Positions 58,773 to 64,000 of a DNA stretch of 64,000 nt are shown here, piece by piece. Source of the DNA: Malania oleifera. Taxonomy: Eukaryota > Streptophyta > Magnoliopsida > Santalales > Ximeniaceae. The stretch lies in NCBI RefSeq assembly GCF_029873635.1, contig NC_080428.1, positions 67,637,601 to 67,701,600 of the forward strand, read 5' to 3'. Position 1 is the stretch's first letter, and every line of letters begins with the position of its first letter. A model generated the notes under the pieces. It ran no database searches and was not told where the DNA came from. It was given only the letters and a program-made list of their open reading frames with translations. The position numbers were made by a program, and so were the translations under genes.

Positions 58773-59138
58773 TGTAGAGACCCAAGGGATTATAATAATT
58801 AAATAATAAGAGAAAGGAGAGAAAAAGGAATTTCAAAAATGGATTCAACAGGGTCTCGTCGACGAGTGTAGAGTTCTCGTTGACAAACAGGCTTCTTGGG
58901 CTTGTCGACATGGATGCGTGTTTCGTCGACGAGAACTTACCGAGAGGGTTGTTTCCTAGATTTGAAATTTGTCAACGAGGGTCAAGTGCTCATCAATGAA
59001 CCTCCTTCATGAACTCGTAGACAAGGTGTCGTGGCTCATCGACAAGGCCACGTGGACAAACACTCTATATAAGGCTACAAATCATTTTTCTGTGAGAGAA
59101 TTTCATGCAGAACCCCTCTCTCTCTCTCTCTCTCTTTC
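58773..59138 (+). mobile_element. 3' LTR of the plus-strand element, truncated by insertion
   Basis: The first 366 bases match the 5' LTR through the palindrome block, TATA box and CT tract. The sequence then switches to the end of a minus-strand LTR at 59139. The remainder presumably lies beyond the right edge of the window, on the far side of the inserted element. Confidence 0.9.
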
Positions 59139-60109
59139 TGTGATGACCTGCTTGTTTTCCTATTTTTTAATTATAATAATAAAATCAATATCACCAATCT
59201 AAGCTCAGCAGATCATAATCCACTTGGACCTATGGGTACCAGGGATACATCAGAACAACCAACGGAAGCCTAGGTAGTAGGAAACATACAATCATATACA
59301 TCTCAATACCATATATCACAATATATGCCAGAGTCATTACAATCATTGTATTTCAATATATACATCCCAAAAATCATATCTAGGAACATTTCCCACAAAA
59401 TCTAATTGTCCCTACAAAAACTCACCCTTCAAAAAGGGCAGACAACAGCTCTAGATCAGCGATGTTTTTCCCGTTCTCCTATCAGGAGCATCTGAAAAGT
59501 TTATAAAATTTAGGGGTGAGACACCTCTCAGTAAGGGAAATAAACTAATACCAGTGTGTGGCAACATGAGTATTCTGTGTTCTACATATATCATACGTAA
59601 CATACTCAGTAACTGTTTGTCAAATATGGGAAAACATATATATCATCAAATCATGACAGAACATACTACATTTTCATAAATATATTTCATATCATATAAT
59701 GATAATACAAAAACATCCCTGATAGGTTAGCTGGCTGTTGTCATGTATACCCCCACATGACTGGATTGTGTGGCCCGAAGGCAGGACCTGACAATGGTTA
59801 GCCGACCATTGCCAAGTCAAACGTACAGTCTGTAAGTCTAATGGGTCTGCTTGACCTAGTCCGTACACCAGGGGCGATCACACACACTTCTTAAAAACCA
59901 CATCGACCATTCAATCTCACACCACTCCGTACAGTAGCGTTAACACAAATATCATGATTACAAAGACCATGGACACATAGCAACGGTACCGTGTAAGTGC
60001 TAGCCTAGACCAAGCCAACCAGGTTCTGATATCATATAGTATATACTGAAACTGTGATACATGGATATCTCATATCATAAATTTTCACATCAATCATATC
60101 ATTTTGCAT

Positions 60110-60112
60110 ATA

Positions 60113-60173
<61 letters not shown>
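60110..60173. repeat. (TA)n(TG)n microsatellite
   Basis: An AT run with one interruption followed by about 26 bases of TG. Confidence 0.95.
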
Positions 60174-60174
<1 letters not shown>

Positions 60175-60177
60175 AGA

Positions 60178-60472
60178 AAAATCATCGGCCCGTACACCGG
60201 TATTTCACATTTTACTATAGCTCGGTCCGTACGCCGGCAATCATAGCATAGCCCGTACGCTGGCAATCACATTCATAGCTCGGCCTGTATGCCGGCAAAT
60301 CATATCATAGCACAACCCATACGCTGGCAAATCACACCCATAACACAGCCCGTATGCCCGAAAATCATATCATAGCATAGCCCATATGCTGGCAAATCAC
60401 ACACATAGCACGACCCGTACGCCGACAAAATACATAAAAATTCTTGGCTCGTATGCCAGTTTCCCATTATGA
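60178..60472. repeat. ~30-bp CCCGTACGCCGGCAAATCA tandem repeat
   Basis: About nine imperfect units, each with a CCGTACGCCGGC-like core. It is the inverse of the repeat at 21188-21412 and lies at the matching place in the LTR. Confidence 0.9.
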
Positions 60473-61429
60473 AAATCCGTATTATTCACACACTCCTAGA
60501 AAACAGTATTCCATAACAATTTATACTCATGCCACACTAACAGATTTTCACATATTCAACATACCATCATTTTCAACAGTATTTTTTCCAAATATATAAA
60601 TCATATATAAATATATTATTTGCTAAAATCGAATGCTATATATACATATACATTTCCTTAAAAAGAACTAGTTTAGTTTATTCCCTTACCTAATTCCTGA
60701 AAAGCTTATAAGAAAGTCTACCCCACTCCCGTAGGGTTCTCAACTCAGCACCCTGGAAACAATATTTTTCAGAACTAAAGTTCAGTATTTCTAAGCGTAT
60801 AACACTTTTCTCAACTATCAAAAATCCAAATATTGAATAGAAAGCCTTACCCTGGATTTAGGATGGTTTCCACCTTACTTTCACCAACGATCCACTCCGG
60901 CAAATTTGGAAAGAACTTCCCCAGGAGCGTCGTGGTGACTTTGGATTGTCGATTCGGCAAAAATCTGGCCCGAAATCGACGAAAGAGAGAGAGAGGACCG
61001 AAGAGGAGAGAGAGAGGAGAGAGATTTCTTACTTATGAAGTAAATTTATGGATTTTTCTATTTATAGGATAGGGGATTTCGTCGACGAACCACGTCATTT
61101 GTCGACGAATCCTTTAATAATTTCGTCGATGAAATTCAGTCCTCGTCGACGAAATTCAGTTGGCTCAGAACGCCTCTCGGTATTTCTTCATTGACGAATC
61201 CTCTTATGCCTTCATCAACGAATCCCCTATGTTCGTCGATGAATCTTCTTATACCTTCGTCGACGAATCCCATGTGTTCGTCGACGAGGCCCTGATAACT
61301 TTCCCTTGGTTTATACTTCCAAAATGCAATGTCGCGTTCGTCGACAAAGTCGACTGCCTCCTTCTGTTTCGGTTTCCATTCCCTTTTCTTTTTATTGTTT
61401 AAATACCATTTTAAATTCGGGTCATTACA

Positions 61430-61445
61430 TTCTCCTTTCCTTATA
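61430..61445 (-). promoter_or_regulatory. Polypurine tract of the minus-strand element
   Basis: The minus strand reads AAGGAAAGGAGAA directly before TGTAATGACCC, the start of its 3' LTR. Confidence 0.8.
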
Positions 61446-61680
61446 AAATTTCGTCCTCGAAATTTACTATTCACCAAACTCATCATCCCTTAACAAGAAA
61501 AGGGTCTACTTATTTTATTACCAACCCTCACTTATGGCGGAGGAATATCGTGGTTACGTTCCAAGTCTTGGGAGATTACATATACAAAAGAAAAATTCTC
61601 CCAAAACTAAAATGCTACACTATTTAAACCATTACATGTACCTGCAAAAGAAACTATCTAACTACTTACATTTTATCCAA

Positions 61681-62772
61681 TCAACTTTTTTGGAATGGAT
61701 GCGGATACCCCTGTCTCATCTGCTCCTCGGACTCCCAAGAAGCCTCTTCAGCCGCATGATTCCTCCATAAAACTTTTACCTGAGGAATTTTCTTATTACG
61801 TAGCTCCTGTACTTTCCTATCTAGAATCTGTAGTGGTACCTTCTCATACACCAGTGAATCACTAAGTTCTAACTCACCATAACTGATGACATGAGAAGGG
61901 TCAGGGACGTATTTCCTCAACATAGCAACATGGAATACGTCATGGATCCTGAAAAACACAGGTGGCAAAGCTAGCCTGTAGGCTACCGGCCCCAATTTAT
62001 CTAAAATATCAAATGGACCGATAAACATAGGACTAAGTTTACCCTTCTTCCCAAATCACATAACCCCTTTCATCGGAGCTATCTTTAAAAACACATGATT
62101 ACCCACACCAAATTCCATATTCCTGTGGTGATTATCAGAGTAACTTTTCTGTCGGCTCTGAGCTGCACTGATCCTATATCTGATAAGCCGAACCTTATCA
62201 CACGCTTGCTCCACAAGCTCTGGCTCCACTACTCGCCGCTCACCCACTTCATCCCAGAACAAAGGAGAACGACATCTCCTACCGTATAGAGCCTCAAACG
62301 GTGCTATGCCAATATTGGACTGATAACTGTTATTATATGCGAACTCTACTAGTGGCATGAACTGAGTCCAACTACCCCCAAAATCCAATACACACGCTCG
62401 GAGCATATCCTCTAATGTCTGTATCGTCCTCTCAGTCTGTCCATCTAACTGCGGATGGAATGTCGTACTAAACGATAACTGAGACCCCAGAGCCTCCTGC
62501 AAGCTCCTCCAAAATCGTGACTTGAATCGCGGGTCTCGATCTGACACAATAGATACAGGCACCCCATGTGAACGAACTATCTCTTGAATGTAGATCTCCG
62601 CTAAACGGCTGAGGGAGTAGCTGATCTTGATAGGAATAAAATGGGCGGTCTTAGTCAAACGGTCAACAATCACCCAGATGACATCCTGGCCATGTAATGC
62701 CTTCGGCAGTCCTGACACGAAGTCCATAGATATATGATCCCACTTCCACTCTGGGATAAATAATAGCTGCAA
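61681..62772 (-). pseudogene. Integrase core and chromodomain of the minus-strand Tekay-like element
   Basis: A near-complete reading frame. The integrase core has all three catalytic residues: Asp in HISMDFVSGL (residue 17 of the stretch from 62772), Asp in SDRDPRF (78) and Glu in DGQTERTIQ (114), giving D,D35E spacing. YNNSYQSNIGIAPFEALYGRR and GNHVFLKIAPMKGVM follow, then a single TGA at about 62053 (Arg in relatives), then FIGPFDILDKLGPVAYRLALPP, DVFHVAMLRKYVP and a chromodomain-like end (LQILDRKVQELRNKKIPQVKVLWRNHAAEEASWE). The HHCC domain normally ahead of the core is missing because of a deletion at about 62775. The TTG at 62772 is not a real start. Confidence 0.9.
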
Positions 62773-64000
62773 CTGCCCTTCTGCGTGAAGAAATACTTTA
62801 AGCTCTTGTGATTGGAGAAAATCTCACACTACTCGCCATACAGGTAATGCCTCCAAATTTTCAGTGTGTGTACCACTGCAGCTAATTCAAGATCGTGTGT
62901 AGGGTAGTTCTTTTCATATTCTTTCAGTTGCCTGGACGCATACACCACTACCCTGTCATACTGCATCAATACATAGTCAAGTCCCTTCAAGGACGCATCA
63001 CTGTAGATAGTATAACCTTCACCCCCAGACGGGATGATCAGTACTGGAGCCGTGACTAACCTCTGCTTCAATTCCTGAAAACTCTGCTCACAACTGTCAT
63101 CCCACTCAAATTTGACATTCTTCCTCGTCAACCGTGTCAAAGGTCCTGATAGGGCTGAGAATCCCTCAATAAAACGGCGATAATAGCTAGCTAGCCCCAA
63201 GAAACTCCTGATCTTTTTGACATTTCTTGGTCTAACCCAATTCACTACCACCTCAATTTTGCTAGGATCCACAGAAATACCGTCTCTAGATACAACATGC
63301 CCCAAGAACATTACCTTCTCAAGCCAAAATTCACATTTACTGAACTTGGTGTATAACTTCTTTTCACGAAGTGTCTGCAAAACTTGCCTCAAGTGTGTCT
63401 CATGCTCCTCATAACTCCTCAAATAGACCAGTACATCATCAATAAACACAACAACAAATTGGTCTAGGTATTGGTGGAAGACTTTGTTCATTAAGTCCAT
63501 AAATACCGCAGGAGCATTTGTCAAACCAAATAGCATAACAAGGAACTCGTAATGCCCATACCTAGTCCTGAAGGCTGTCTTCGAGACGTCTTCTGCTTTC
63601 ATTTTTACCTGATGGTAGCCGGATCTGAGGTCAATCTTCGAATACACCCGCGTACCCTAGAGCTGATCAAACAAATCGTCAATACGGGGTAGAGGATACT
63701 TGTTCTTGATTGTCACTTTATTAATCTCCCTATAATCTATACACATCCTCATAGTCCCGTCTTTCTTCTTTACAAATAAAACTGGAGCTCCCTACGGAGA
63801 AACACTAGGTCGTATGAAGCCCTTATCAAGCAAGTCCTGCAATTGATTATTCAATTCTGCTAATTCTACTAGTGCCATCCGATAAGGTACTTTAGAAATC
63901 GGCGTTGTACCGGAAGGTAGATCAATAGAGAAATCTACCTCACGATCGAGTGGCAAGCCTGGTAACTCATTTAGGAAAACATTTGTAAACTCCTTTACTA
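62773..64000 (-). pseudogene. Reverse transcriptase and partial RNase H of the minus-strand element
   Basis: From the window's right edge leftward: [41 protein letters not shown] with a TAG just before (Trp position), IDDLFDQL then a TAG (Gln position), and from 63647 an uninterrupted 272-codon stretch with [29 protein letters not shown], the catalytic [19 protein letters not shown] and the RNase H start [18 protein letters not shown] through [17 protein letters not shown] follows, then CEIFSNHKSLK and the deletion junction. RT is almost intact; only point stops prevent translation. Protease and gag lie outside the window. Confidence 0.92.

Larger units (their letters stand above)
59139..61429 (-). 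mobile_element. 3' LTR of the minus-strand Tekay-like element
   Basis: TGTGATGACCTG at the left edge and GGGTCATTACA at the right (2291 bp). The palindrome block is at 61350-61080, the TATA box CTATAAATAG at 61068-61059, intron-like segments at 60850-60753 (98 bp) and 60689-59492, a GCCGGCGTACGGGCC-type tandem repeat at 60470-60180 and ACGGTACCGT at about 59983. The possible TSD copy on the left is CTTTC (59134-59138); the partner is outside the window. Confidence 0.92.

Noticed and set aside
61136-61486. 116-codon minus-strand frame with repeated FVDE
   Set aside because: Produced by the CGTCGACG palindrome array of the LTR; no protein family.

Overview
This window is plant nuclear DNA, most likely from a eudicot. 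The evidence is layered Ty3 and copia LTR retrotransposons, an RTE-like LINE, dinucleotide microsatellites, and a four-exon secreted RNase T2 gene with plant-type introns. I see no bacterial operons, rRNA or tRNA genes, and no CRISPR array. Only one host gene looks intact: an S-like RNase T2 on the minus strand (28768-30263, 226 aa after splicing). Almost everything else is mobile DNA or its debris.

Layout. 1-9877: the 3' part of a Tat-lineage Ty3 element on the plus strand (protease, reverse transcriptase, two RNases H, integrase, 3' LTR). It has a spliced-looking antisense gene downstream of pol, which is split by a copia-type LTR. 10738-13794: a solo LTR with a perfect target-site duplication (TSD). 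About 14340-26290: one decayed LINE ORF2 cut into five pieces by four later insertions. These are two plus-strand solo LTRs, one minus-strand solo LTR, and a small non-autonomous LTR element (17343-19592) that carries fragments of a WNK kinase gene and probably an OVATE-family gene. 28768-30263: the RNase gene. 31448-34309: three tandem copies of a ~217-bp sequence, the first split by a solo LTR. 34368-46562: four solo LTRs nested inside one another, each with recognisable TSDs. 46563-51362: AT-rich DNA with a LINE tail, a small hairpin array and a GC-rich block. 51363-59138: a chromodomain (Tekay-like) Ty3 element on the plus strand with 5' LTR, PBS, broken gag-pol, PPT and the start of its 3' LTR. 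59139-64000: a second Tekay-like element on the minus strand, inserted in that 3' LTR and running off the window.

The Tekay-like LTRs share one architecture in both orientations: an array of CGTCGACG palindromes, a TATA box, a CT-rich tract, a conserved exon, a 97-98-bp intron-like segment, a ~90-bp exon, then a 1.1-1.2-kb intron-like segment holding a family-specific tandem repeat and a conserved GGTACC motif. Its repetition across copies suggests a spliced non-coding leader inside the LTR. Together with the gene-capturing element and the nested stack, this is the most interesting content here.

All coordinates come from reading the sequence by hand. Family names rest on protein motif recognition; no database search was run.
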